Source: Oxytricha trifallax
Lineage: Eukaryota; Ciliophora; Spirotrichea; Sporadotrichida; Oxytrichidae
DNA length: 64,000 nt
Reading direction: 5' to 3'
Assembly: GCA_000711775.1 (NCBI GenBank)
Contig: ARYC01001283.1
Span: 1 to 64,000 of the forward strand
Numbering within the stretch: position 1 is the stretch's first letter; each line of letters starts with the position of its first letter. The position numbers and the translations under genes were made by a program. The notes under the pieces are model-generated. The model was not told where the DNA came from. It did not search any database and saw nothing but the letters and a program-made list of their open reading frames with translations. Below, one piece after another: positions 20,870 to 32,654 of this stretch.

Positions 20870-22215
20870 TTTGAATATATTTTATGCTATTTATAGACTA
20901 TTGCTATCAATTTCTAATACTAGTTATTTAATTATGAAGTAATGTCAAAGAAAATGATGGTTTCTTATTTTTTATAATAACTATTTTGGTTAGTGTTTGT
21001 AGGTGACTTATAGTTGTTCAAACTATGTTTATTAGAGCAATTTTTATTTGAAAGGCAATAATATACCGTATTAAATTGTTATCCAGTTTCATTTTAATGG
21101 TTTCAAATGTAAACCTAGTTCATATATTTCTTATTATTTACTATATTGAGGCTAAATACTACAAATTAATTTTGCTTACCAGGATTTAAGGTGCGGAAAT
21201 GGTGTCATAGCATAAGTTTAGTCTTTTATTTAATGCATTCAGAAGTAAATGAAACTTTTTGTCATTATTTTCAAGTAAAATATTTGCGTTAGAGATTCAA
21301 GTGGTCTCCTCTTGATTTGTATTCTAAGAAATTATAATTATTATTCCATTTTAAATGAAATTACTGTACTAAAAATAGTATTTAAATAATACAATAAGTC
21401 CAATGATCTTTTACCACTTAGAACAATTGTTTGATTTTTATTTCTTCAGAGCATTTATGGATTTACAATCATAATTGTTCGTTAAAAATATAGAATAAAT
21501 GTGAAGGAACTGATAGAAACCAAAGTTATGATAGGTAGGTATAATGTTACTAGATTTTGCTGAATAATAGCTCATTCTCACTAGATATTCACTGCTTTTC
21601 ACTGGCATTGTTTATAACTAGCTCAAAAACGAAATAACTCTAAAATATATTCAATTAGAATATTTGTTAGTAGGATGATTTGGTGATGGTGGTAGTACCA
21701 ATGCATGCAATCAATGTCACTTTCCACTTATATTTAAAAGCAAATGTTTGACAATTCAAAGTCCAAATAAAAGTTTGGAATGAATAGTAGCAGGTTATTA
21801 TTTGCTATTACTTAAGCAAGTACTTTTTCAAAATTGTTGTTATTGAAAGAATACCTAGTTCTCAGAAACGATGTCAAGTACTATGAATGAATGAGTTTTA
21901 ATCTTATTTATTGAAAATCGGCTTTGAATCATTCTATACCGTTATATCTCGATTTATGCATGTTACCAGATATATGTTTGATTGAATAAATCGAATACAT
22001 TATTGAATTCCACTAATAAAAATCTTTCAAGATCTTTGAAATTGCTTGTTTTTGAATTAGTATAACTTAAGAGAATAGTCATATATCGATACTATGAATT
22101 AATTAATCTCAATATAAATATATATATATATATAAGTTAATAGTATTTAATAATTTGAATCTATTTAAAATTCTTACTTATCAACTTAATTAAACTTCAT
22201 ATAATACATTAATAT
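20870..22215. other. Spacer with ambiguous open pieces (21598-21925)
   Basis: Largely AT-rich. Around 21598-21835 the minus strand is open for about 80 codons (WKVTLIACIGTTTITKSSYQ), but the plus strand also reads a short Cys-containing piece (GDGGSTNACNQCHFPLIFKS). I cannot choose between them and list neither as a gene. Confidence 0.3.
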
Positions 22216-22219
22216 TAAA

Positions 22220-22660
22220 GAATCATTTTTGGCTATAATGATTTCGAGTGGAATATTATATTAAATAAATAAAAATGTAAAATTAACATTCTCCTAACTA
22301 GATTTATTTCATTGTATATTATATCGATTTATATAAAATAGTAAACTATACCTAAGTTGAGTACAATCTGAGGATTTTTCCTATGAAATTGTAGTATATA
22401 AGCTAGTTGAAATGGAACTTCTTGAGAGTATCTTAAAAATAATTGGAGTCTTAGAGCACTGATTTACTTGGCTATTCTTGACACAGCTCAACATAAACCA
22501 CTTTTATCTTGAGGTTGTCGATGTACCTTTAGCTGTCATCACTTAGAATAACTGGTAAATGACCAAAATTGTCTATTTTTAACGCACTAATCTTATTATT
22601 GTAAATATTCAATGGTATTTGTGCTGTAAAGGCTCTTTAGAGAACAACTATAATAATCAT
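22220..22660 (-). CDS. Coding-like ORF, ~145 codons, unknown (minus)
   Basis: ATG at 22660 opens MIIIVVLQRAFTAQIPLN, followed by KISALKIDNFGHLPVILSDD, IDNLKIKVVYVELCQEQP and NYFQDTLKKFHFNQLIYYN. Open to about 22220; the last third is AT-rich and may be past a splice or IES boundary near 22353. Not recognised. Distance from the TBE at 23045 and orientation do not link it to the kinase gene on the plus strand. Confidence 0.4.
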
Positions 22661-23149
22661 ATTCACGATTATACAAAATGATTGAAAAAATAATATAATA
22701 GTAGCGGGAAGGGAAATCTTAAATAAATGACGAATACATATCAATTTTATTGTTTATACTGATGAAATTTGATTAAAGTATATGATATTGAAAGTTATAA
22801 TGATCAGTAATATTAAATTATCATTATTTTAAGTAAATCATTATACAAAAAATTATATATTTAATAAAATTTAAATATAAAACTATAAACCTTAGCTTAT
22901 ATCATCAAATTAACCTGTTATATTATTAGGTATGCTCCAAAATGTTAATATAATTAATACGGATTTATGGCTTATTTAAATATAATCCAAAAATATATGT
23001 ATTTCCATCATTAAACAAATTTGATATTTTAATAATTACATAATCAAAACCCCAAAACCCCTTAATGAGGTTTATAAGTGCTTTGATTTGTAGGGTATAG
23101 TTGGGGTTTTATTGGGGTTAGTAGAGAAAACGCAGGTTTTTTGTAAATT

Positions 23150-24631
23150 TAATGAATATTTAATAATTATTAGTGTACTTAATTCAAACAAATTTTAACT
23201 GCTTATCTTTGTGGTACCTCTTGAATCTAGCTCTCTGGAGTGGCTCATGTATTCTTCTAAAGATTATCTTGGATAAGCTGGAGCTCTAACGATTATCATC
23301 TCTACAAGCCTTTTAATTTAATTGCAGACATCTTCCTGTTATATATGTTTAGAAGCCAAACTTATTGATTATATTTCGTGCTTTGTTCCAAAGTAAGACA
23401 TACTTTCCATATCGCACTCTAAGATTATGGCAGCAACTGCCCAAACATCCCATTAAACAGAGCCATTAGTCCACTTCTCCCTGATTGGAAAGTATCCTGG
23501 TGTGCCAAGAACCTTAGCCAAAGTTACTATTTCTTATCTAATTGCTCTATTGAAATCAATGACTACAATTTCTAATGGACAGAGATTTAACATAACATTT
23601 TCAGGCTTCAAATCTCTATGTACATACCCAAGTTCATAAAGCTCTTAAACACCCTTAATCATTTCTGACAGTATCTCATTTAAATCATCTGGGTATCTAT
23701 TATGATAGAGATACTCTCTCAAAGTCATTTCAAACTATTTCAGTCTTAATGCAACAAAGCCATGCCCAAGAATAACTCCATCAAGTCTAAGTAAGTTCTT
23801 AAACTATTTTTTCTAAGCCTCCCTCAGTATTATGTATTCGTTTGCAAATTCATTTTGATACTGCTCGTTTTTAATGAGATATTTAAAAGGATATACTTTG
23901 TAAGCATACTCACCAACCACTATAAGCTTAGCCTTGTTTGGCAGGTCAAAATGCAAGTATTTTTCAATACAGCTTTCAATATCAATTGCATTCAATGCAG
24001 GTATATACATAGCTCTCTCTTAAAGACATGCTATAAGAGTACCATTTGCTGGCTGATTCATTGATTCAAAACGCCTCTGCCTCTTGAGCCTTTCCTATTG
24101 TTGTCTTTATGACTCAAGAGAGTTATTTTTTCTTTTAGCAGGTACAAGTTTTTAAGTTTCCTCATCTTTAATCAGGAATTCGCTTAAATGATGCTTCTGC
24201 ATATGCCTCTTTACTTTGATGAGTGAGTATAAGACTTCATGCATGTTGTGCACTAATATCTACCATCTATTTTATCATGCTTAAAGTAGATCTTAGCTCT
24301 AACCAGAGTGTACCTCTTTGATGTGCCTCTTCAAGCTAGACTCAGTTGAGAAGAAATTTTAGCAGTCTTCACATTAAAATGTTTTAAATTTTTCTATTCG
24401 TTGCTGTTCTTTATCTTCCTCAACTAATTCAACTTATGTTTAAACTCCTATCTCTGCACTCTACTTCTTGTTTTAAACTTAAATTTTAAAGACCTCAGCT
24501 TCAAACTCTAGAGCTCTTAGCCCAACCTCCTTCTCAATATAAATTACTTCTGGTTTCTTGGAGGAGCCAAAGTTAAGCTATGATTATCCACTGCTAAGAG
24601 AAACTGCTTTTCGATTTAAGTTAGCCGCCAT
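23150..24631 (-). pseudogene. TBE 57K zinc-finger/kinase protein (copy 3)
   Basis: ATG at 24631 (MAANLNRKAVSLSSGQSQ). First finger CEDCQNFFSTESSLKRHIKE near 24350; second finger CTTCMKSYTHQSKQRHMQ near 24230, separated by a one-base shift. Kinase part: candidate Lys in YAYKVYPFKYL (about 23905), VHRDLKPENVML (about 23610), VIDFNRA (DFN, not DFG, about 23555), LGTPGYFPI (about 23505), WDVWAVAAI (about 23440). No TGA is met before the terminal repeat, so the exact C-terminus is uncertain. Another possible defect lies around 24030-24110. Confidence 0.8.
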
Positions 24632-25195
24632 GTTTAAATTCAAATTTAAATTTCTATTATTAGCTCTAATAACCTTTCTGGTTATAGTAAATCTGTATAG
24701 GAGTTGATACGACAACAATTATAGTTGAATTAAAGGTGTTAGAGATCATATTTATACTTAGTTTATAAATATAATTTTTCTAATTTCATACTCAATAATT
24801 TCGATTTTGGTACCAACCAAGCATAAAATCGGGTTGGTACTGGTACCAATTAGGTTTTAACCATTTTGGAACTTTTCCATTAAAACCTCATTAGTTTAAA
24901 ACTAGGTACTAATTAAGTATTGGTACTATTAAATTGGTACCAATTAAAATTAAACGAATTTAGTACCGGTACTAATCAAATTTAAACAAATTTAGTACTA
25001 ATTTAATGGAACTAAATTGATAAGAATGAAGCTCCATCTCTGAAATTTGTTACAGCTTCTGCCAGCTTTCTCCACGTATCCTTACCAGGTTGACCTCCTA
25101 TAAGATGCCCATATTTAATACGAAGATTTTTAACAGTAGGATCCAGAACTCTATATATTAAAATTTGAAATTCAATAACAAGAGAAGGAACAAGG

Positions 25196-25984
25196 ATGGA
25201 ATCTATAAGTACTGCAATGAAAAGGGTTGAAGCTTAAGAAATGATCTCAAGATTTAGAAGCAAGGAAGATCTCTATCGATACCTCACTTAGCATGGTAAG
25301 CATGTGAAATATAATCAATCATATACTATAGTGGGTTTATTCCTTCCAACGATGGAAGGTACCAAAATTTCATTCTTAAAAGCTATACTCTGCGATGAGA
25401 AGAAAGCTTCAAAAACAGTGAAATAAAGTTGATAGATATACCAAACTACCCAGAGATTTCAGTCACTAATCTCTACGAGGATGCGATGAAAGAAGAAGAG
25501 TTGGTAGTTTATCTTCCTACAAAAAAACAACTCTCTAACAAGCTTCCAGAAAGGAGCTTCTTCTTTGGAGTTCTTGGCACTTTAAGAGAGAGTTATCTCA
25601 GAGAGATCATTGAAGAAGCTCACAAAAAACGCTACTCTAATTCTCCTGAAGATTAAAAGAAGCAAGGCATACTAATAAGCGAGACCTGGCTTACGGAGCT
25701 TAAGAAGCATCCATACCTCTCTAGTAAGCTTTGACACATAACTTGGTAGGGAAACCTGGAACTGGTATATTCCTAATGAAAGAACATGCAAAGGTTCACA
25801 GAGAGAGAAAGTCATAGACTATTCATGAAGTGAGCAAGAGACTATATAAAGATTTTCAAAAGCCAGATGAAATGAACATAGATGCAGGAGCTGGCACTAA
25901 GAGAAGAAAATGGGCCCAAGCAAGCAATAAGAAGAGGAGAAGAAGGAGAAGCCTAATCACTTTCTGGGCTAATTTAATATGTGA
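25196..25984 (+). pseudogene. TBE 22K protein gene (copy 3), two introns
   Basis: ATG at 25196 (MESISTAMKRVEAQEMIS). Intron 1 is about 36 nt near 25296-25331 (GTAAGC...ATAG) with an in-frame TGA, so splicing is needed. Intron 2 is 26 nt (GTAAGCTTTGACACATAA...) near 25723-25748. Between them: LYEDAMKEEELVVYLPTKKQ. One-base losses near 25408 and in the tail near 25907 put later parts out of frame; the tail then reads Arg-rich. Ends beside the transposase stop at 25991. Confidence 0.75.
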
Positions 25985-25990
25985 ACTTAT

Positions 25991-27052
25991 TCATTCATTT
26001 AAATCTAAGACTTATTTATAAACATTCATTCTTCCTTCTCTCGCACAAACTGTTATCTTATCTACGCTTACTCTCTACAGCTACTCTGAATCAAGTCTAC
26101 TGTATCGATAGGCAAGTCATGCATAAGATGATAGAGCAGCAGCTTCTTGTAGTGAGTCTTGATTTAACTCCAGTAGAATTCTATTCCATTAAATTAAGGA
26201 CTATAAGGAACGTTATAAACAGGAGTTAAGTTTAGCTCTTCATAAGCTTTCTTAGACTCCTTAGTCTTATGAACGGAAAGGTTATCAACAAACAAGATGA
26301 TCTCTTGTTACTATACTTCTCTCTGAGCTTATGTAGGAACTCTATATACTACTCTCGCTTAATAGAGCGAGGGTGAATAACATAACTATCAAAGCCTGAA
26401 TCTTCACTTATACCAGCTAAAATTGCATGGGTGAATACCTCTACTTTTTAATCATAGACTTCTATATTATCATACTTCTTATACCAAGACTTATTAATAA
26501 AGGTGTTGAAGGTGAATACAGTTTCATCAGCGTGTATGAACTTGATGTTATTGGTAATAGCTCTCCGCATTTAATCATTTATATAGTTTAAATTATTACT
26601 ATAAAATGGCACTGTAAAATCAATCACTCTCTTCACTCTATTGACAGTTTTGAAAGTAATACCATTTCTTCTATAAATATTGGCTATAGTCTAAGGAGAG
26701 ATACGCTGTCAGGAAACCTGCGATGAAACATCACAGCTCGCTAGTCTAATGAAAAGTGTGCCAAATACTTCAAAGTCTTAGAGTCGCAGAGGAAGTAAAT
26801 ATGAGCCTGAGAAAACTTTTATTTTCTTGCAGGATGCGTTCAACAACCAGAATTAAAATGCTAAACAGCTAGCAAGCAGTGATACCTAACAGTTGAGGCA
26901 CTCTTGCGTAATAACTTTGCTATTGCTGCATAATTTAGTACAGGTTTGGCTTAGTCTATATTAATACTTGTACCATACCTAAGCTTAAGCAGTAAATCTA
27001 AATATTACTCATCATAAATAGACCCTAAATTTCGCTAATTTCTATTTCTCAT
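25991..27052 (-). pseudogene. TBE 42K transposase, DD34E (copy 3)
   Basis: ATG at 27052 on the minus strand, TGA at 25991-25993. The same DDE core as copy 7 is visible: HADE...VFTF (about 26515-26550), LFVDNLSV (about 26275) and FNGIEFY (about 26170-26190). A missing base near 26706 relative to copies 1 and 7 and other small changes indicate decay. Subfamily A N-terminus (MRNRN...). Convergent with 22K, 6 bp between stops. Confidence 0.78.
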
Positions 27053-27320
27053 TTGCAAATTGGCCTAATTTCTCTACTAACCCCAATAAGATCCCAACAA
27101 TACCCTACAAATCAAAGCACTTATAAACCTCACTAAGGGGTTTTGGGGTTTTGGGGTTTTGATTACGGATGTTAGTAAAAAATTTCAATCAATAATAAAT
27201 TTATTATTTTAAAAAGTATTATTTCAAAATCATTTAATTTTATAATTCTTAAAAAACATAAAAAAAATTTCGTATAATTGAATTCACTTAAAAATTCTAA
27301 TTTAAATATTTTTGGGTTTT

Positions 27321-27389
27321 ATTGAGGATACTGGAATTGGAATACAAGAAAGTGACTTAAGCTAACTATTCAAGTTTTTTGGAAAACTA
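27321..27389 (+). CDS. Hybrid histidine kinase, ATPase-domain segment 1 (G1 box)
   Basis: Plus strand reads IEDTGIGIQESDLSQLFKFF then GKL. DTGIGI is the G1 box of the HATPase_c domain of sensor kinases and LFKFF matches the F box. The segment starts just after AT-rich DNA following TBE copy 3, so its upstream MDS boundary lies around 27315. TAA is read as Gln. It is followed by a short intervening piece (about 27390-27438; GTAAAC...AATAG), intron or IES, before the G2 box. Confidence 0.85.
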
Positions 27390-27438
27390 GTAAACCAATT
27401 TAAATTAAAAATAAAAGTTATATTTTATGATTTAATAG

Positions 27439-27668
27439 TTTGTCGGCTTCTCAAATAAACAAAGGAGGAATGGGACTGGGGCTAAATATTTCTAAAGTTA
27501 TAGTCAATTAACTTAAAGGTGAAATTACAGTCCAATCAAATTACAAAAAAGGTACAACTTATAAATATTAACTTTATGCTTAGACTTATTTTTATAACTT
27601 TTATCTTTACAATCCTTGACGAGGAAGGAGTTCTCTCGTAAAATGAATAAAATTAGAATATTATTGGT
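27439..27668 (+). CDS. Hybrid histidine kinase, ATPase-domain segment 2 (G2 box) and linker start
   Basis: Reads SASQINKGGMGLGLNISKVI, VNQLKGEITVQSNYKKGTTY. GGMGLGL is the G2 box and the closing KGTTYKYQL fits the end of the HATPase_c fold (GTxFxF). The linker then restarts in frame as ILDEEGVLSQNEQNQNIIE up to 27668; a small intron or IES may lie at about 27575-27610. The acidic, Gln-rich linker is typical of the spacer before the receiver of hybrid kinases. Confidence 0.85.
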
Positions 27669-27768
27669 AAATCATAAGAAGATTTATTGTTTAAAAAAAT
27701 TAAACAGGTATTTTTTGGTTTTTCAATATAAAGTATCAATAAATTCACAATTTTTATCAATAATTTAG
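27669..27768 (+). other. Intron in the kinase linker
   Basis: GTAAATC...TTTAG, 100 bp, AT-rich. Splicing joins ...NIIE with DSQSGQQVTTNNILEENDST in the same frame. Confidence 0.65.
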
Positions 27769-28060
27769 AAGACTCTTAGTCTGGTCAATAAGTTACAACT
27801 AATAATATACTCGAAGAAAATGATTCAACTTCGCATGACCATTTACTCTTCAATAAATTATAATCAAATGATAGAATGAATGACTTCTCCCTTAATATTT
27901 TATAACAAAGGATGAATTCATATTATATTTAATAATTACATTCGAAAATACTTTAATAATAAAAAGAGCATCATGAGATAAAACTCACAAAACATTCAAA
28001 TAGAGGAAAACAAAAGCAGTGACTCAAAAACCTAAAACTATAATTATTAAAGGTAATAAT
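27769..28060 (+). CDS. Hybrid histidine kinase, linker before receiver
   Basis: Reads DSQSGQQVTTNNILEENDST, SHDHLLFNKLQSNDRMNDFS and, in another frame past about 27930, NSQNIQIEENKSSDSKT. Low-complexity, acidic and Ser/Asn/Gln-rich, with no domain: an inter-domain linker. The frame change means an unrecognised intron or IES around 27920-27960. Downstream the reading must jump to 31330 where the receiver starts; AAATATTGA occurs at about 28111 and about 31325 and is a candidate pointer. Confidence 0.6.
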
Positions 28061-28358
28061 TCATAATTTTCTCTCAAATTAATTGAATATTTCATCATTA
28101 ATAAATATTGAATTTGTTTCTGTAAATTATACTTTAATATATTGGTTTATACTATTCCGAACAATCTTACTTTATTGAGAGCAACAACTTCAAAGGGCAA
28201 ACAATTGCTTAAATATATTATAAATGAGAAAATTAATAAAATTAAATTAATAAATTTTATTTTATAGTCAAAGAATACCGCTATTTTTCCATGGATAGAA
28301 TTCAATAAAGATCATTTTAAAATGGTTGTTACTTTGCAATAAATGACTCAAAATATAT

Positions 28359-28775
28359 ATTGTAGGAATACATTCAAAATTGGGAAGTTTGATTAAATTA
28401 AAATTATTTTATTTCAAAATATTGGCAGTTAAAGTTGGCCAATTTGAATGATCTTGGGCTAATTCGATAGAGAACTCAAAATCAGCTGGACTTTATTATT
28501 AGCGGTACTATTTTATCTTATCTCTGGAGGGAGATAACTTCACTTTAATGTGGGGGTATAATTTAATGAATTTAGATAAGTTTAATTAAAGTGAAGTTAT
28601 CTCCCTCCAGAGATAAGATAAAATAGTACCGCTAATAATAAAGTCCAGCTAATTTTGAGTTCTCTATCGAATGAGCCCAAGATCATTCAATTTGGGCAAC
28701 TTTAACTGCCAATATTTTGAAATAAAATAATTTTAATTTAATTAAATTTCCCAATTTTGAATGTATTCCTACAAT
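28359..28775. mobile_element. Palindromic MITE, TTGTAGG family, copy a
   Basis: Inverted repeat of about 200-bp arms: left begins TA|TTGTAGGAATACATTC, right ends in its complement followed by TA. Shared internal motifs: GGCAGTTAAAGTTGGCC and GGTACTATTTTATCTTATC. No ORF. TA flanks suggest mobilisation by a Tc1/mariner-type transposase. Confidence 0.85.
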
Positions 28776-29632
28776 ATCATTTAAAAGAAATATAATAATA
28801 AATTTACAAAGAATGATTTTATTAATTCGAACTATTTAACTATTTAATTGGAGTTTGGACATAATGTGGACCTTTGTATATAATATCTTAGAGTTCTTAC
28901 TATTTAATACTCTATATAAAAGATTTATAAAAGTGAAAGCATTTATAATTATACATGTCAAACGCACTTTCATTAGCATGATTTACTCATATTATCAACA
29001 GTACTTAAATTTAATGTTAAATAATAATATTCCTAAATTTGCTCAAGCTTCAACCTTTAAAATCGTTGAAGCTTGCTTCAATCTTTCAAAAGCTTGAAGC
29101 TTGTACATTAATCAAGTAATATAATAATATAGAATAAAAAACATTAATTACGAATATAGTTAAGTTTTAAGCATTTTTGAATTGTTTCCTTTTACAGTTT
29201 TAAGATCTTTAAGGATCTATATATAAATGTATATGGATTTTTAGGGTGCTTTTTATTGATTTCTTAATCAAAATTAATGGACATAAATAGTTTAATATCT
29301 TTATAGAACATTATTCTAAATCATTTTAGATTTATTACAATTCCATTGTAAATTAAAGAGTATATAAAAATAACATTTAATCATAATAAAAGGTTAAAGC
29401 TTGATGATTAGTACAATGATCAGTAATGATCATAAAATTAAAATTTAATATTTATCTCTTAATATTTAAATATATTTTTAAATTGGAAAGTAAAAGATTT
29501 TTATAGCCCTATCTTCCCCTTCGCCTGCAGCTAGAAATCTATCTGTCATCGCCTTTTATAATTGCAATTAATTTGTTTTATATTCAAATATCACATATTC
29601 TAAATTCGAAAATTTTTATCAATATAAATAAT

Positions 29633-29633
<1 letters not shown>

Positions 29634-29673
<40 letters not shown>
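29634..29673. repeat. (TA)n microsatellite
   Basis: About 20 uninterrupted TA dinucleotides within noncoding AT-rich DNA. Confidence 0.95.
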
Positions 29674-29676
<3 letters not shown>

Positions 29677-30827
29677 ACTCTAGATGAAAGAATGAACTTA
29701 TACACTTCAACTATTGTTTATAAATATTTTATTTTTAAGTAAATATAAAAATTATAAATAATTTTTTTAATTTGCAAAAAAATTCAAAAATAATAAGAAT
29801 TTTAAAATTTAATTTCTAATATATTTACTTCTTCGTTTTATTATTTTTTATCCATACTTATAAATTAGAATATTTCTATCAAAATATCTTGACTAATTAA
29901 AATAATATTTAAATTTTAATCATAGTGATTTTTTCCCTTAGAGAGATAGAAATCTGAGTCCTATATTGACACCAAATCCTTAACTTATTAATAAAAGTAT
30001 AATAATCTGCTAGCATGCCAATCATTCACAATAAAACTTATAGCTAAAAGATAGGGAATAATAAAGTTAAATAAAATCATAAGAAAGTGATAAAGAAGCT
30101 AAATAAAAATAAATAGTTAATGCACAACAAGAAAACAAACAATTGGCAGTTTAAAAATAAAATATAATAAAAATATTATTTTTATTAAGATGGGGCCATA
30201 AATACAGTAAGGAGTATTTTTTTTTACCAAGCTTTATAGATTTAATTTTTTATATCTTCCCATAACTCTAGTCGAATGTCAAATAAAAACTTGCTTAGAA
30301 TTATTTCATTCTCTTATAATAATTGAGAATAAATTATCTAAAACATAGATTTTTCTCATTTATATTAACATTAACTATAATATTTCTAATTTTTAACAAT
30401 ATGACGAGATATTAGCAAGAAATGATTTATCAATTACTCTTAATCTTCAATTGACGTTTTTAATACATCATAATATTTACAATTATTATTTATTTTAGTA
30501 TTTAAATGTAGTTTTTGGGATATTTATTATGTGCCCTATATTTAATATTAATTCAATAAATAATAGCATTCATTTATTATATTATTGATTTAAAATTTGA
30601 GTTGAGAATAATTTCCGACATTAGAGTTATAGATTACAAATTTTTTACTACTTAATGAATTAAAACTCTTAATCTATGATTGAAATTATTTTACTAACTC
30701 CATATATTAAATAATATTTATCTTAAAATAATTGGCCCTTCTCCAAATTATAAATAATTTTTTCATTGATTTAATAAAGTTGACTATTAAATAACTTCTC
30801 AGTCTTTCAGCTTTTAAAATAAAGATT

Positions 30828-31167
30828 ATTGAAGAAATATTTTGAATTTGGAAAATTAATTATAATTAAATTAAAATAAGTTGAAATTTGTGGCAGTTAT
30901 TGTTCCCCAATTTAAACGATCTAGCGAGATAACCTCATTTTATTTAAACACCTCTAAATTTATTAATTATACCCTCACATTAAAGTTAATTATCTCGCTC
31001 CCTCGATGAGAATAAAATAGTACCGTCAACAATTGAGTCCAGCTAATTTAAAATTCTCTATCAAACGATCCAAGATCTTTTAAATTTGGCTTCTTTAACT
31101 GCCACGAATTTCAAGATTTTAATTTAATCATAATTAAATTTTCAAAATTCAAATGTATTTCTACAAT
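30828..31167. mobile_element. Palindromic MITE, TTGTAGG family, copy b (degraded)
   Basis: Right end ATGTATTTCTACAATA, left end ATTGAAGAAATATTTTGAATT. Internal GGCAGTTATTGTTCC, GGTACT-related and TCTCGCTCCCTCGATGAGA blocks match copies a and c. More diverged and asymmetric than the other copies. Confidence 0.7.
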
Positions 31168-31322
31168 ATAATGAAGAGCTGAGCATGATTTAAAATAAAT
31201 CTCATTAATTTATAAAGCAAAATTTATCTTAAGAATCCTATAAAGAGGAAGATTTAAATAATTTAAAAGCTGATCGCATATTTTTATATTATAAATAGTG
31301 ATTATATTGCTTATATATTTAT

Positions 31323-31541
31323 TAAATATTGATAGTGGATGACCAACCCTACAATTTATTTGTGCTTGAAGAACTACTTTCTTCAATTGACAATAATTTC
31401 ATAATTGATAAAGCATTGAATGGAGAATAGGCTATTGAATAAGTGATGCTTCTAAAGATCTAAACTAATACAGAATATGACTTTATCTTCCTTGATCTAA
31501 ACATGCCTGTTATGGATGGCTAATAAGTAAGAACAATTAAA
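31323..31541 (+). CDS. Hybrid histidine kinase, receiver domain part 1
   Basis: Reads ILIVDDQPYNLFVLEELLSS, IIDKALNGEQAIEQV, EYDFIFLDLNMPVMDG and QQVRTIK. The acidic pair DD, the phospho-acceptor Asp in FLDLNMP and the MDG turn are textbook receiver (REC) features. Stops abruptly at the pointer ATTAAA (31536-31541), where a 10.3-kb IES begins. TAA and TAG are read as Gln at four positions. In a hybrid kinase this domain takes phosphate from the catalytic histidine. Confidence 0.93.
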
Positions 31542-32163
31542 GCCCCAAAACCCCTCAATGAGTTATATGAGTGTTTTACTTCTAGGAAATTTTGAAGATT
31601 TTGGTACATGTTATTAGTAGATATTAATGCATAGTATAACATTAATGTGATTATTCATGACGAATATTTTGATCGTGTAATAAAGGTATAATTTATATAT
31701 TTCTTAAACACTAGTTTATCTGTTTAATTGATGTCTATGTTATTATTTTAATTAAATATTTTATATTGAGCTGATTATTCCATTAATTTGAGATACTCTT
31801 GTCTATTATTTTTAATCCTATCTTTTAGATTCTTTTCACTCTTTGTAGGTAATAGTCCTTTCGAATAATATCTAAATTTATAATTATTATTATTGATAGG
31901 CTCAAAGATCTAACAATAATTCTTAATTTATCAGGTCAAAATTTATCAGATAACAAACTGGAGTTCCTATAACAACCTTTAAAGATTTTTTAGGTAAATT
32001 ATTGGCCCTTTTATTGATTAATGTTTATTAATATTTTCAAGCTTAAATCTTTGTACTTTGTTAGCAATGTATTACATCTTTTTAGATTAAATATTGTAAG
32101 CAGACACATCAATATAAGTATTTTAAAAAATTAACATAATTCATAATTTTCTCTCTAGAATCA
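31542..32163. other. Left remnant of the outer TBE
   Basis: After the terminal repeat (to about 31620) the sequence is diverged AT-rich DNA without a readable gene, up to the left end of TBE copy 4. Confidence 0.5.
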
Positions 32164-32654
32164 GAAAACAAAAACCCCTTCATGAAGTTAATTAGTGCTA
32201 TGATTTGTAGATAATTTGTTAGGGTTAGGTTACTAGTAGGTTTTAACGCGAAATATATAGTAATTGTATTTAATTTAATCACTCAAAAGGAACTTTGAAT
32301 TTCTTGGAAGAGGTCTGAAGTTTATTTATTTTGACCAACATTTTTATCTGCTCTTTTGAAATGTCTGATCTTAAAGTTTTGTTTTAAGATTATTGACTCT
32401 GCTATTTGTTTAATTGATTGAGACACTCTTGTTTTTCAATAAATTGCTTTATTATTTGCTTAGCATCTTTCTCACACCTTGTAAATTAATATTCGTTGAG
32501 TGGCATAAGTACTATATTAATATTGCAGCTAAAGCTAACACATTCCACTAAAATTCACCATCGCTCCAATTTTCTCTTTCTGAATAAGAGCCTGGATTCT
32601 CATGATAAGTCCAAGCAAAGATACTTCAACTCTTAAGCTTCTGTTGAAATAAAT

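Larger units (their letters stand above)
23045..27161 (-). mobile_element. TBE: TBE transposon, copy 3 (subfamily A), complete ends
   Basis: Left end CAAAACCCCAAAACCCC at 23045; right end at 27161 carries three GGGGTTTT units instead of two. Flanks are AAT on the left and ATT on the right, imperfect as a target duplication. Length 4117 bp. Order: 57K (minus), 22K (plus), 42K (minus). It lies immediately upstream of the histidine-kinase segment at 27320. Confidence 0.96.
28061..31322. other. Probable IES (~3.2 kb) between linker and receiver
   Basis: AT-rich noncoding DNA separating two parts of the kinase. It holds two members of the TTGTAGG MITE family (28359-28775, 30828-31167), a (TA)n microsatellite near 29634-29673, and no recognisable gene. 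An apparent small ORF at 28855-29097 contains a local CTTCAAGCTT-rich repeat (29040-29100) and is not credible as a gene. Confidence 0.55.

Noticed and set aside
23041-23062. True telomere or chromosome end from C4A4 repeats
   Set aside because: C4A4 blocks occur as paired inverted termini of 4-kb elements, always followed by TBE subterminal sequence, and DNA continues on both sides.
27960-27985. Histidine box of the kinase at HHEIKLT
   Set aside because: It lies after the ATP-binding domain rather than before it and lacks the RTPL residues; the better frame here is linker sequence.
28855-29097. 80-aa ORF with CTTCAAGCTT repeats
   Set aside because: Lies in a probable IES, low-complexity tail, no motif; chance ORF length.
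29634-29673. (TA)n tract as replication origin
   Set aside because: Simple microsatellite inside probable IES DNA; nothing else indicates an origin.
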